From Desulfovibrio sp. (lineage in GTDB: Bacteria; Desulfobacterota; Desulfovibrionia; Desulfovibrionales; Desulfovibrionaceae), in the NCBI RefSeq assembly GCF_034006445.1, contig NZ_JAVESS010000002.1, positions 124,001 through 188,000 on the forward strand: 64,000 nt of DNA, written 5' to 3'. Shown one piece after another: positions 50,777 to 57,779 of this stretch. Each line of letters starts with the position of its first letter. The first letter of the stretch is position 1. The position numbers and the translations under genes were made by a program. Under the pieces are notes generated by a model that was not told the origin of the DNA, searched no databases, and saw nothing but the letters and a program-made list of their open reading frames with translations.

Positions 50777-51508
50777 ATGAAGCGTCTTATTATTCAGATT
50801 GATGAAGAAAAGTGCACTGGCTGCGGCCAGTGTATACTGGACTGCGCCGAGGGCGCGCTGGCCATTGTTGACGGCAAGGCCAAACTTATAAAAGATTCAT
50901 ACTGCGATGGTCTGGGCGCCTGTCTGAACTGCCCCGAGGGCGCTTTACAGCTTATAGAGCGTGAGGCCGATGATTTTGACGAGGAAGAAGCCCTGGCCGC
51001 CAAGGCTGAACGCGATGGGCTGCCTGGCAAACCTGCCGGACACGGCCCGCACGGGCCTGCACACGGCATGCCGCATAAACCCGGCGGGTGCCCCGGAAGC
51101 ATGGCGCGCGCCCTCAAGCCCTTGAGCCCCGCCGCTGTGGCAGCCAATCCCGGCCTTGTCACAGATTTGCCCTCGTGGCCCATACAATTGCGCCTTGTAC
51201 CGCCCACTGCCGCCTTTCTCAAGGGCGCGCATGTGCTGCTGGCCGCCCATTGTGCGGGGTTTGCCCTGCCCAATTTGCACAAGGACTGGATAGCGGGCCG
51301 CATTCCCATCATCGCCTGTCCCAAGCTTGAAGACAATGCGGCTTTGCTGGAAAAACTCACGGCCATTATACAATCTGGGCAAATAGCCAAGCTCACGGTG
51401 TTGCGCATGAGCGTGCCGTGCTGTGGCGGGCTTGAGCGACTGGTGGAGCAAGCCCTGAAAGATGCTCAAAGCGATATTCCTGTGGAGTGCCAGATAGTTG
51501 CGGTGTAA
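50777..51508 (+). CDS. Two-cluster ferredoxin-type protein with His-rich linker
   Basis: A 243-residue redox protein. The first 4Fe-4S motif is CTGCGQCILDC (Cys13, 16, 19, 23). The second is less regular: Cys43, Cys49 and Cys52 in YCDGLGACLNCPEGA. A His/Gly/Pro-rich linker (GHGPHGPAHGMPHKPGG, about 88-104) could bind metal or be flexible. The C-terminal domain (about 115-243) has CAGFALPN and VPCCGGLERLVEQAL, a Cys-Cys-Gly-Gly motif. Such proteins are frequent in strict anaerobes, and their partners are unknown. It follows gph closely, so the pair is co-transcribed, but a functional link is not evident. Confidence 0.8.
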   Translation: MKRLIIQIDEEKCTGCGQCILDCAEGALAIVDGKAKLIKDSYCDGLGACLNCPEGALQLIEREADDFDEEEALAAKAERDGLPGKPAGHGPHGPAHGMPHKPGGCPGSMARALKPLSPAAVAANPGLVTDLPSWPIQLRLVPPTAAFLKGAHVLLAAHCAGFALPNLHKDWIAGRIPIIACPKLEDNAALLEKLTAIIQSGQIAKLTVLRMSVPCCGGLERLVEQALKDAQSDIPVECQIVAV

Positions 51509-51561
51509 CATGAACAGCGACTCTCTTTCTGTCTGTACAAACAAATAGCCTTTATAGCGTC

Positions 51562-51591
51562 TTGACAAAACATAGCAAATTGCTATGTTTT
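51562..51591 (+). promoter_or_regulatory. metA promoter with palindromic operator
   Basis: TTGACA (51562-51567), a 16-nt spacer and TATGTT (51584-51589). Between and over the -10 lies a perfect 12-bp inverted repeat, AAAACATAGCAA (51567-51578), centre A, TTGCTATGTTTT (51580-51591). A dimeric repressor bound here would block transcription. SahR or SamR are the known methionine regulators of Desulfovibrionales and are candidates, but the match was not tested. Confidence 0.7.
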
Positions 51592-51597
51592 AACCAC

Positions 51598-51626
51598 GGT
51601 CCCCGCGAGAGCACAAAGCGGGGACC
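51598..51626 (+). other. metA leader hairpin
   Basis: GGTCCCCGC (51598-51606), 11-nt loop, GCGGGGACC (51618-51626). It sits right after the predicted transcription start. No known riboswitch consensus fits by eye, and no T-run follows. Confidence 0.5.
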
Positions 51627-51700
51627 AGACGCTGAAAATGCACACAACCAGGTAAGAGAATCACTGCCTTTATAATAACTTCAGGGTCAAGGAAGAGGCC

Positions 51701-52642
51701 ATGCCCATCAAGATTCCCGCGGATTTACCCGCCTGCGCAGATCTCGAAAACGAAAATATTTTCGTCATGACCGAAGACCGCGCCGTGGCGCAGGACATCC
51801 GCCCGCTTGAAATAGCCATCGTCAATCTGATGCCCACCAAGATTGCCACAGAAACACAGATGCTGCGGCTTTTGAGCAACTCACCTCTTCAGGTCAATAT
51901 CACCCTGTTGCGCACTGAGGCTCACGAATCCAAGAACACCCCGGCCCAGCATCTCGAACGTTTTTACAAGACGTTCAGCGAAATACGGCACGGCAGCTTT
52001 GACGGCATGATAGTCACCGGAGCGCCAGTGGAACACCTGCCCTTTGAGGATGTGGACTACTGGCATGAACTGCTTGACATCATGAACTATGCCTCCAGCC
52101 ACGTGTACTCGACCCTGTATATTTGCTGGGCGGCCCAGGCGGCCCTGTACCATTTTTACGGCATACCCAAATTCAATCTTCCGAGCAAACTTTCGGGTAT
52201 TTTCAATCACGACATATTGCATCCGGGCTGCCGTCTTTTCAGGGGTTTTGACGATACTTTTACCGCGCCGCATTCGCGCAATACCGAAGTGCGGGCGCAG
52301 AACATCCTTGACGAACCGCGTCTGCGCCTTTTGGCCCAGTCGGATGAAGCGGGAGTCACTCTTGCGGAAAGCAAGGATCACTCCCAAGTTTTCATGACCG
52401 GGCATCTGGAGTACGATAGGGGAACACTTGATGCAGAGTATCGCCGCGATGTTGACAGGGGCCTCAGCCCTGATGTGCCGCAGCACTACTACCCCAATGA
52501 CGATTCTGCCGCCTTGCCGCACATGAACTGGCGGGCGCACGCGCATTTGTTCTATTGTAACTGGCTCAACTATTACGTGTATCAGGAAACTCCGTTCAGT
52601 CTTACAGCCATTGCCCAGAACCGCGAATCGCGGTCTCTGTAA
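51701..52642 (+). CDS. metA: Homoserine O-acyltransferase MetA, predicted acetyl-CoA type
   Basis: A methionine pathway enzyme of 313 residues that activates the hydroxyl of homoserine. The catalytic Cys142 (YICWAAQA), His235 and Glu237 (TGHLEYD) are all present, at exactly the E. coli numbering. Residue 111 is Glu in TGAPVEHLPFEDV; Glu111 is known to favour acetyl-CoA, and Gly111 (E. coli) favours succinyl-CoA. It is thus better called homoserine O-acetyltransferase of the MetA fold. A GGAAGAGG region precedes the ATG. It has its own regulated promoter, and the IscR-like gene follows 36 nt later. Confidence 0.95.
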   Translation: MPIKIPADLPACADLENENIFVMTEDRAVAQDIRPLEIAIVNLMPTKIATETQMLRLLSNSPLQVNITLLRTEAHESKNTPAQHLERFYKTFSEIRHGSFDGMIVTGAPVEHLPFEDVDYWHELLDIMNYASSHVYSTLYICWAAQAALYHFYGIPKFNLPSKLSGIFNHDILHPGCRLFRGFDDTFTAPHSRNTEVRAQNILDEPRLRLLAQSDEAGVTLAESKDHSQVFMTGHLEYDRGTLDAEYRRDVDRGLSPDVPQHYYPNDDSAALPHMNWRAHAHLFYCNWLNYYVYQETPFSLTAIAQNRESRSL

Positions 52643-52678
52643 TACCCAAACCGACCGCTTGCCGGAGACGAGGAGCCT

Positions 52679-53122
52679 ATGCGATTTTCTACCAGAACCC
52701 GTTACGGACTGCGTTTTCTATTGCGACTGGCAGCCCAACCCCAGGGCAGTCTTTTGCAACTGGGGCAGGTAGCCCGCGAAGAAAACATTTCTTCGGGCTA
52801 CCTGGAACAGATTGTCCGGGCATTACGCCCCATGGGCGTACTGCGGGCCGTACGCGGTTCCGGCGGCGGCTACGCTTTGGCCAAAGCTCCCACTGATATT
52901 AATATGGAAGAAGTTTTTCAGCATCTTGAAGGCGAAATATCTCCAGTACGCTGCCTGAGCAAGGGCCGTTCCTGCCAGCGGGAAAAGCACTGCTCCACAC
53001 GCGGCTTCTGGAGTGAACTGGACGCACACATCCGCAGCTTTCTGCAACAGCGAACGCTGCAAGAAATCATAGACACAGAGAAACACTCCGCGTCGGGAGG
53101 TAATTATGTGGAATTACACTGA
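52679..53122 (+). CDS. iscR: Rrf2-family Fe-S regulator (IscR-like)
   Basis: A 147-residue winged-helix regulator. RFSTRTRYGLRFLLRLA is the typical start, and GYLEQIVRALRPMGVLRAVRGSGGGY is the helix-turn-helix with wing. Three Cys at 92, 99 and 105 (spacing 6 and 5) match the 2Fe-2S ligand set of IscR, where spacing is 5 and 5. It should sense Fe-S supply and control the downstream nifU-nifS pair. AGGAG lies 4 nt before the ATG. The stop overlaps the nifU start by 17 nt, so all three genes are coupled. Confidence 0.9.
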   Translation: MRFSTRTRYGLRFLLRLAAQPQGSLLQLGQVAREENISSGYLEQIVRALRPMGVLRAVRGSGGGYALAKAPTDINMEEVFQHLEGEISPVRCLSKGRSCQREKHCSTRGFWSELDAHIRSFLQQRTLQEIIDTEKHSASGGNYVELH

Positions 53123-53942
53123 AGCCGTACATGACCATTTCCTGCGGCCCCACAATGTGGGTCCTCTGGAAGGGGCCAATGCCGTCGGCGAAGTAGGCAG
53201 TCTGGCCTGCGGCGACGCTCTTAAGCTCTATCTCAAGATCAGCGAACAGGGCATCATCGAGGACGCAACCTTTGAAACCTTTGGTTGCGCCAGCGCCATT
53301 GCCTCCAGTTCCGTACTGACTGACATGATCAAGGGCATGTCTGTGGAAGACGCCCTCAAGATCAGCAATAAAGATATTGCCAATGCTCTTGGCGGGCTGC
53401 CCAAGCAAAAGATGCACTGCTCGGTCATGGGACAGGAGGCGCTTGAGGCCGCCATCCGGCAGTGGAAGGGCGAACCGCCCGTGCCGCACGCCCATGAGGA
53501 AGGCAAGCTCGTCTGTAAGTGTTTCGGCGTGACCGATGCCCAGATCATCCGCGCCATCCGGGAAAACGGGCTCAAGACAGTTGAAGAGGTCACAAACTAC
53601 ACCAAGGCTGGCGGCGCGTGCGGCGAATGCCTGGATGAAATCGGCGAGATTCTCGCGGCCGAGCTCAAGCAGAAGCCCCTGGTGGAGCTGAAGCCCAAGC
53701 CGCGGATGACCAATGTGCAGCGCATGCAACTGGTGCTCAAGACCATTGAAGAAGAAATCAAGCCTCTTCTTGCGGCCGACGGCGGCGATATTGAACTCGT
53801 CGATGTAGACGGCCTGCGCGTGGTGGTCTCGCTGCGCGGACGTTGCGCTCAATGCCGCTCCAGCGATGTGACCATCCGCGACCTGGTGCAGCGCCTCTTG
53901 CGTGAACATGTGGAACCCGACCTAGTGGTTGAGGAGGCATAA
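53106..53942 (+). CDS. nifU: Fe-S scaffold protein NifU
   Basis: A full-length NifU of 278 residues. The N-terminal IscU-like domain (1-120) has the three scaffold Cys: LACGDALKLY, FGCASAIASSS and MHCSVMG. A central 2Fe-2S BFD-type domain (about 135-185) has CKCFGVTDAQIIRAI and AGGACGECLDEIGE. The C-terminal Nfu-like domain (about 205-278) has ADGGDIELVDVDG and RGRCAQCRSSDVT, a CxxC site. This is the NIF type, common in anaerobes as the general assembly system, so nitrogen fixation is not implied. It overlaps iscR and is 4 nt from nifS. Confidence 0.97.
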   Translation: MWNYTEAVHDHFLRPHNVGPLEGANAVGEVGSLACGDALKLYLKISEQGIIEDATFETFGCASAIASSSVLTDMIKGMSVEDALKISNKDIANALGGLPKQKMHCSVMGQEALEAAIRQWKGEPPVPHAHEEGKLVCKCFGVTDAQIIRAIRENGLKTVEEVTNYTKAGGACGECLDEIGEILAAELKQKPLVELKPKPRMTNVQRMQLVLKTIEEEIKPLLAADGGDIELVDVDGLRVVVSLRGRCAQCRSSDVTIRDLVQRLLREHVEPDLVVEEA

Positions 53943-53946
53943 GGCC

Positions 53947-55101
53947 ATGAGAACCATATATCTGGACAACAATGCCACTACGGCGGTGGCGCCCGAAGTT
54001 CGGGACGCCATGCTGCCCTACCTCACTGACCTCTATGGCAACCCCTCCAGCATGCACACCTTCGGCGGGCAGGTGGCCGATGCCGTGGACGCCGCCAGAG
54101 AGAGCCTGGCCGGACTTCTGGGTGCCAGCGCGGACGAAATCCTGTTCACGTCCTGCGGCTCTGAAAGCGACAACTCCGCCATCTGGTCGGCCATTCAGAC
54201 GCAGCCGGAAAAACGCCACCTCATCACCACCCGCGTGGAACACCCTGCCGTGCTCAACGTCATGCAGCACTGGGAGCGTCACGGCTATCACGTCACCTAT
54301 CTTGCCGTTGACCACAAGGGCAGGCTTGATATGGACGAGTATGCGCAGGCCCTGTCTGAAGACACGGCGCTGGTCTCCATCATGTTTGCCAACAATGAAG
54401 TGGGCAATATCTATCCCATCCAGCGCATGGCCGAGATGGCACGCGAAAAAGGCGTGCTTTTCCATACCGACGCAGTGCAGGCAGTGGGCAAGACCCCCAT
54501 TGACCTCAGCCATCTGCCCGCAGACATGCTGTCGCTTTCCGGGCACAAGCTGCACGCGCCCAAGGGCATAGGCGCCCTGTACATCCGCAAGGGCGTGCGC
54601 TTTCGTCCCTTCCTGCGCGGCGGTCATCAGGAACGGGGACGCCGGGCCGGTACGGAAAACGTGCCCTACATTGTAGGCATGGGCGTTGCCGCGCAACTGG
54701 CGCTGGATCATATGCAGGAAGAACGCGTACAGGTGGCCATGCTGCGCGACAAGCTGGAAGCAGGCCTGCTTGAGCGCATCTCCGACTGTATGGTCAATGG
54801 CGATGTGGAAAACCGCCTGCCCAACACTTCCAACATTTCCTTCAAGAATGTGGAGGGCGAGGCCATCCTGCTCATGCTGGACAGGCTGGGCATTTGTGCC
54901 AGTTCCGGATCGGCCTGCACGTCGGGCAGCCTGGAACCCTCACATGTGCTGCGCGCCATGGGCGTTCCCTTCAACTATGCGCACGGCTCAATCCGCCTCT
55001 CTCTGTCACGCTACACCACCGAAGACGATGTGAATTTTGTGATTGAGCATTTTCCGCAGGTCATTGAAACGCTCAGAGCCATTTCACCCTTCAAGAATTA
55101 G
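53947..55101 (+). CDS. nifS: Cysteine desulfurase NifS
   Basis: A PLP-dependent desulfurase of 384 residues from the ATG at 53947 that provides sulfur to NifU. YLDNNATTAVAPEV opens the protein. The cofactor Lys lies in LSLSGHKLHAPKGIGALY, after the conserved HTDAVQAVGK. The catalytic Cys is in the active loop SSGSACTSGSLEPSHVL. HEERRRAGTENV-type sequence is present (GRRAGTENVPYIVG). A class I (NifS/IscS) enzyme by its long active loop. The TAG stop is the start of a dispersed repeat. Confidence 0.97.
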   Translation: MRTIYLDNNATTAVAPEVRDAMLPYLTDLYGNPSSMHTFGGQVADAVDAARESLAGLLGASADEILFTSCGSESDNSAIWSAIQTQPEKRHLITTRVEHPAVLNVMQHWERHGYHVTYLAVDHKGRLDMDEYAQALSEDTALVSIMFANNEVGNIYPIQRMAEMAREKGVLFHTDAVQAVGKTPIDLSHLPADMLSLSGHKLHAPKGIGALYIRKGVRFRPFLRGGHQERGRRAGTENVPYIVGMGVAAQLALDHMQEERVQVAMLRDKLEAGLLERISDCMVNGDVENRLPNTSNISFKNVEGEAILLMLDRLGICASSGSACTSGSLEPSHVLRAMGVPFNYAHGSIRLSLSRYTTEDDVNFVIEHFPQVIETLRAISPFKN

Positions 55102-55662
55102 AGCGTGCTACCCTTGAAAAAGGGTACACTGCTCTAAAGCAGATTAACTTTGAAATGCTTAACATTTCATAGTGTTCATTCAGCCGAAAAATGCGATTTG
55201 CGACAGCCAGCAGCAGGCTGCGCATTCTATTAACCAATTGCTGTCTTTGGCCGTAGCTTCCTTCGTCGCAACGGCCAAAGCTCGGCTGAATCCACGCCAC
55301 GTTGTGGCGCGCTGCACGAAAGTGCAGCGTTAGAGCATTTACACTTTTTCAAAGTTAAAATGCTCTAAAATTGGCACAAGAGGCGGCGCGGCACAACATA
55401 GCGTGGATTCTACCGCAAGCAGACTCTCAATGGTGCTCTGTCAAAGACTGTACCAGCCGTTCGCCCGGCAGGTTCCTTTCCACACCCGCCGTGGCCAGTG
55501 AGGTTTCACCGGTCACGGCGGGCAGTCCCCACGCCAAAGCCTGGAACAACAGGGCATTCCGGCCGCTACACCAACGGGCTGGCTGCTTTATTGGAACCAT
55601 TGTCAGAAATGCCTTCTGAAATTCCTCCGCAGCCAAAAACCGCCATGACTCAAGGATCGAGC
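55102..55662. repeat. Repeat-rich gap between nifS and hemerythrin gene
   Basis: 55099-55372 is a composite repeat. It starts at the nifS stop (TAGAGC), has hairpin TACCCTT / AAGGGTA, then a family 3 block from about 55150 similar to 32729-32862, then AGAGCATTT and AAATGCTCT as outer arms near 55333-55367. From about 55373 to 55662 I see no repeat and no convincing gene; the frame there joins the hemerythrin gene but lacks a good start. Confidence 0.65.
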
Positions 55663-56739
55663 ATGCCTGCTTTTTTTATTCTTTTAGCTGTTTCGCCAGC
55701 CATCAGCGCACTGGGGCTGCTCCTCTCCCCTCCCCTGTCCTATGCTGCGGGCACGGCAGGGCTTGCCTGCGGTTTTGGCGGGCTTTTTCTACTCTACCAG
55801 AACCTGCTCAAGCCTTTTAAGACCATTTGCAGCAGCCTCAGAAAGCCCGGTGCACTCCGCCTACCCCCTGCCACAGATTGCGGGGCTCTGTGCCACATGG
55901 CCGAGCTTATGGCCGCACAGGGCGAGGCCCATACAAGGGAGCTCGCCTCTGCCAGGCGCGACCTGGACAAAATGCGGCAGGATGCCGCCGAATGCCATGA
56001 GAAATACACGCTTGCCATGTCCGGCCAGGTCATGACCAAGGACAGCCTGCGCGAAGCTGCACGCAAACTGCGCCTGCTGTCGGCCGATCAGGCAGAGCAG
56101 GAACGCAAGCTTGCCGGTATTTGCCCGGAACTTGCGGAAACGACTTTCTTTGGCGGACTCACCACCCAATGGCTGAACAAGGTTGCGGCAGAACTGGAAT
56201 ATTGCGAAAACTACCTGGCCCAGATGAACGCCTTTCTTGGTGATACGCCTGCCTCCTCCGTTCAGAACGAAACGGCGCGGGAAGAAGAGTTCTTTCAGTG
56301 GACGCCCAGCTATTCCACCGGGGTTCCCGTTATTGACGGTCAACACAAACTGCTGCTTTCATACGTAAACAGGCTGCACAATGGCCTTCGGCAAGGCAGC
56401 GATTCCGCCCTTCTTCTGGAAATTCTCGATGCACTGGCCGGGTACGCCTTTACCCACTTTACTACCGAAGAAGTCTTCTTTACCTACACCGACTACCCAT
56501 TGTGCAATAAACATCTTGAGGAACATCAGTCTTTTAAAAATAAAATCATGCTCTTTCGCGAAGCGCTGCTGCAAGGCAGCGCTGATGTGGATCAGACCCT
56601 GCTGGATTTTTTAAAGACATGGCTCATTGAGCACATCCAGGGCATGGATGTGCCCTTTGCCCCTTATGTGGCGAAGCATCACGGCATAGCGCTGAAAACG
56701 GACGACAGCGCAGCAGAGGGCGCAGAGCGCAAGGACTGA
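55663..56739 (+). CDS. Membrane-anchored hemerythrin-domain protein
   Basis: A 358-residue protein from the ATG at 55663 (AAGGA 6 nt upstream; ATG 55645 is an alternative). Two hydrophobic stretches at about 3-45 (FFILLAVSPAISALGLLL and CGFGGLFLLYQNLL) anchor it. A helical, charged region of about 150 residues follows, likely a coiled coil. The hemerythrin domain (about 220-335) keeps the di-iron ligands: DGQHKLLL, THFTTEEVFF, CNKHLEEHQSF and IEHIQGMD. Such proteins bind oxygen and in Desulfovibrio can guide behaviour (DcrH is a related chemotaxis receptor). Here no signalling output domain is visible. Confidence 0.83.
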   Translation: MPAFFILLAVSPAISALGLLLSPPLSYAAGTAGLACGFGGLFLLYQNLLKPFKTICSSLRKPGALRLPPATDCGALCHMAELMAAQGEAHTRELASARRDLDKMRQDAAECHEKYTLAMSGQVMTKDSLREAARKLRLLSADQAEQERKLAGICPELAETTFFGGLTTQWLNKVAAELEYCENYLAQMNAFLGDTPASSVQNETAREEEFFQWTPSYSTGVPVIDGQHKLLLSYVNRLHNGLRQGSDSALLLEILDALAGYAFTHFTTEEVFFTYTDYPLCNKHLEEHQSFKNKIMLFREALLQGSADVDQTLLDFLKTWLIEHIQGMDVPFAPYVAKHHGIALKTDDSAAEGAERKD

Positions 56740-56810
56740 ACATTGCCACATCTGCCGGAGCATCTGGAACGGATTAGCTTTGAAAAAGTTGAAACGCACT
56801 AAAAATCACG

Positions 56811-56839
56811 AATAAAGCCCGCCAATGGCGGGCTTTATT
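56811..56839. terminator. Bidirectional terminator
   Basis: AATAAAGCCCGCC (56811-56823), loop AAT, GGCGGGCTTTATT (56827-56839). It lies between the convergent hemerythrin gene and the nrdG gene, 42 nt past the nrdG stop on the minus strand. Confidence 0.85.
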
Positions 56840-56880
56840 CATGGTCAAATATTGAAACGAAACGCTGCTACTCTCTGGTG

Positions 56881-57417
56881 CTACAGGGGAGGTTTATCAG
56901 GCTTTTCAAGCTCGGCCGCAATATGTTCACGGTCTTTTTTACTCAAAAGACGCTGATTGGAGCTTCCCCGAAAGTGCAACTCCAGATCGCGCAATTCTTC
57001 CATATACGGGCCGTCAATCAAAAGGTCAGTGAGATCCAGCAGGCGTGCTGTCCAGATATCATCATGGGCGCGCCGCCACAAATCTTCAAAAGTATAGCCC
57101 GTGTAGGTTATCACGGTCTTGCCCTTGCCGCGCACCCCCTGTGCCACTGAGCACAAGGGGGCCGCCTGGGCAAATGGTTCGCCTCCGGAAAGGGTCACTC
57201 CCGCAAGCAAAGGATTTTCGTCAAACTGCTTGAGCGCCTCTTCCACTGTAAAGAGAAAGCCGCCCTCAAAGCTGTGCGTCTGCGGATTGTGGCACCCCTT
57301 GCAGCGGTGCGGGCAACCCTGAGTAAACAAAACGTATCGCAACCCCGGGCCGTCCACTATGGATTCATCCACAATGCCGGACAGGCGCATGGGTTGCGAA
57401 GACGCCTCATTAGGCAT
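56881..57417 (-). CDS. nrdG: Anaerobic ribonucleotide reductase activase NrdG
   Basis: A radical SAM activase of 178 residues from the ATG at 57417. The cluster motif CPHRCKGC (Cys35, 39, 42) matches Cx3Cx2[11 protein letters not shown] and the [12 protein letters not shown] block are standard, and [12 protein letters not shown] is the C-terminal family signature. It makes the glycyl radical on NrdD. The ATG overlaps the stop of the small glycyl-radical gene by 8 nt, so activase and substrate domain are coupled in translation. The longer frame to 57510 would overlap that gene further and is not favoured. Confidence 0.95.
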   Translation of the reverse strand: MPNEASSQPMRLSGIVDESIVDGPGLRYVLFTQGCPHRCKGCHNPQTHSFEGGFLFTVEEALKQFDENPLLAGVTLSGGEPFAQAAPLCSVAQGVRGKGKTVITYTGYTFEDLWRRAHDDIWTARLLDLTDLLIDGPYMEELRDLELHFRGSSNQRLLSKKDREHIAAELEKPDKPPL

Positions 57418-57580
57418 GCTTGACCCGGTCATGTTCCTCAGCGCGCTTGGCATTGTTAAAGCGATCCAGCGTACCCACAAGGTAGCCGGTGATGCGGCGG
57501 GTACGTTCAAAGGTCATGCCCTGGCCCACCAGCTTCTGCGCGGGCTTCACTTCGTCAAACAAACGCGATTTCATCAACAT
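57410..57580 (-). CDS. Separate glycyl-radical domain of NrdD (56 residues)
   Basis: A short gene with AAGGAG 7 nt before its ATG. Residues 27-55 contain [20 protein letters not shown] and EEHDRVKH, the usual extreme C-terminus of class III reductases (E. coli: RRVCGYL...RPFNAGKQEEVKRRVKH). The Gly in TGYL (Gly32) aligns with the radical-bearing glycine. The large NrdD here lacks this region, so this protein probably docks onto it and holds the radical. It starts 199 nt after the nrdD stop and is coupled to nrdG. The function is inferred from alignment by eye, but the match is strong. Confidence 0.88.
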   Translation of the reverse strand: MLMKSRLFDEVKPAQKLVGQGMTFERTRRITGYLVGTLDRFNNAKRAEEHDRVKHA

Positions 57581-57779
57581 AGACTTTCTCCTTGCACGTA
57601 ATAAATAATAAGTATGGGGTTCAGGCAGGCCGCCGGAGCGGCCGCCACAACAGCAAGCAACATGAATTTTTCGTTTTGAGAATTTGCACTCTCAAATTTT
57701 TTACCACCGCGCCGCACCGGCATTCCAGCTGCGGGCGCTCACCCGCGCAGGCGACTGCGCGGTTCCAGGGCGAACAGCC
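57581..57779. other. Spacer within the nrd operon
   Basis: 199 nt between the nrdD stop and the small glycyl-radical gene. It has a possible hairpin right after the stop (AGGGCTGTTCGCCCT) and a CGCGCAGTCGCCTGCGCG palindrome that resembles other intergenic repeats. I see no coding sequence joining the two nrd parts. Confidence 0.55.

Noticed and set aside
51598..51660. SAM riboswitch in the metA leader
   Set aside because: The hairpin loop and downstream sequence do not fit the SAM-I, SAM-II or related consensus by eye.
53106..55101. Nitrogen-fixation cluster
   Set aside because: NifU and NifS here act as general Fe-S assembly in anaerobes; no nitrogenase gene is nearby.
57581..57779. Frameshift or read-through joining NrdD to the radical domain
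   Set aside because: The gap of 199 nt includes stops and hairpins, and the small gene has its own start and ribosome site.
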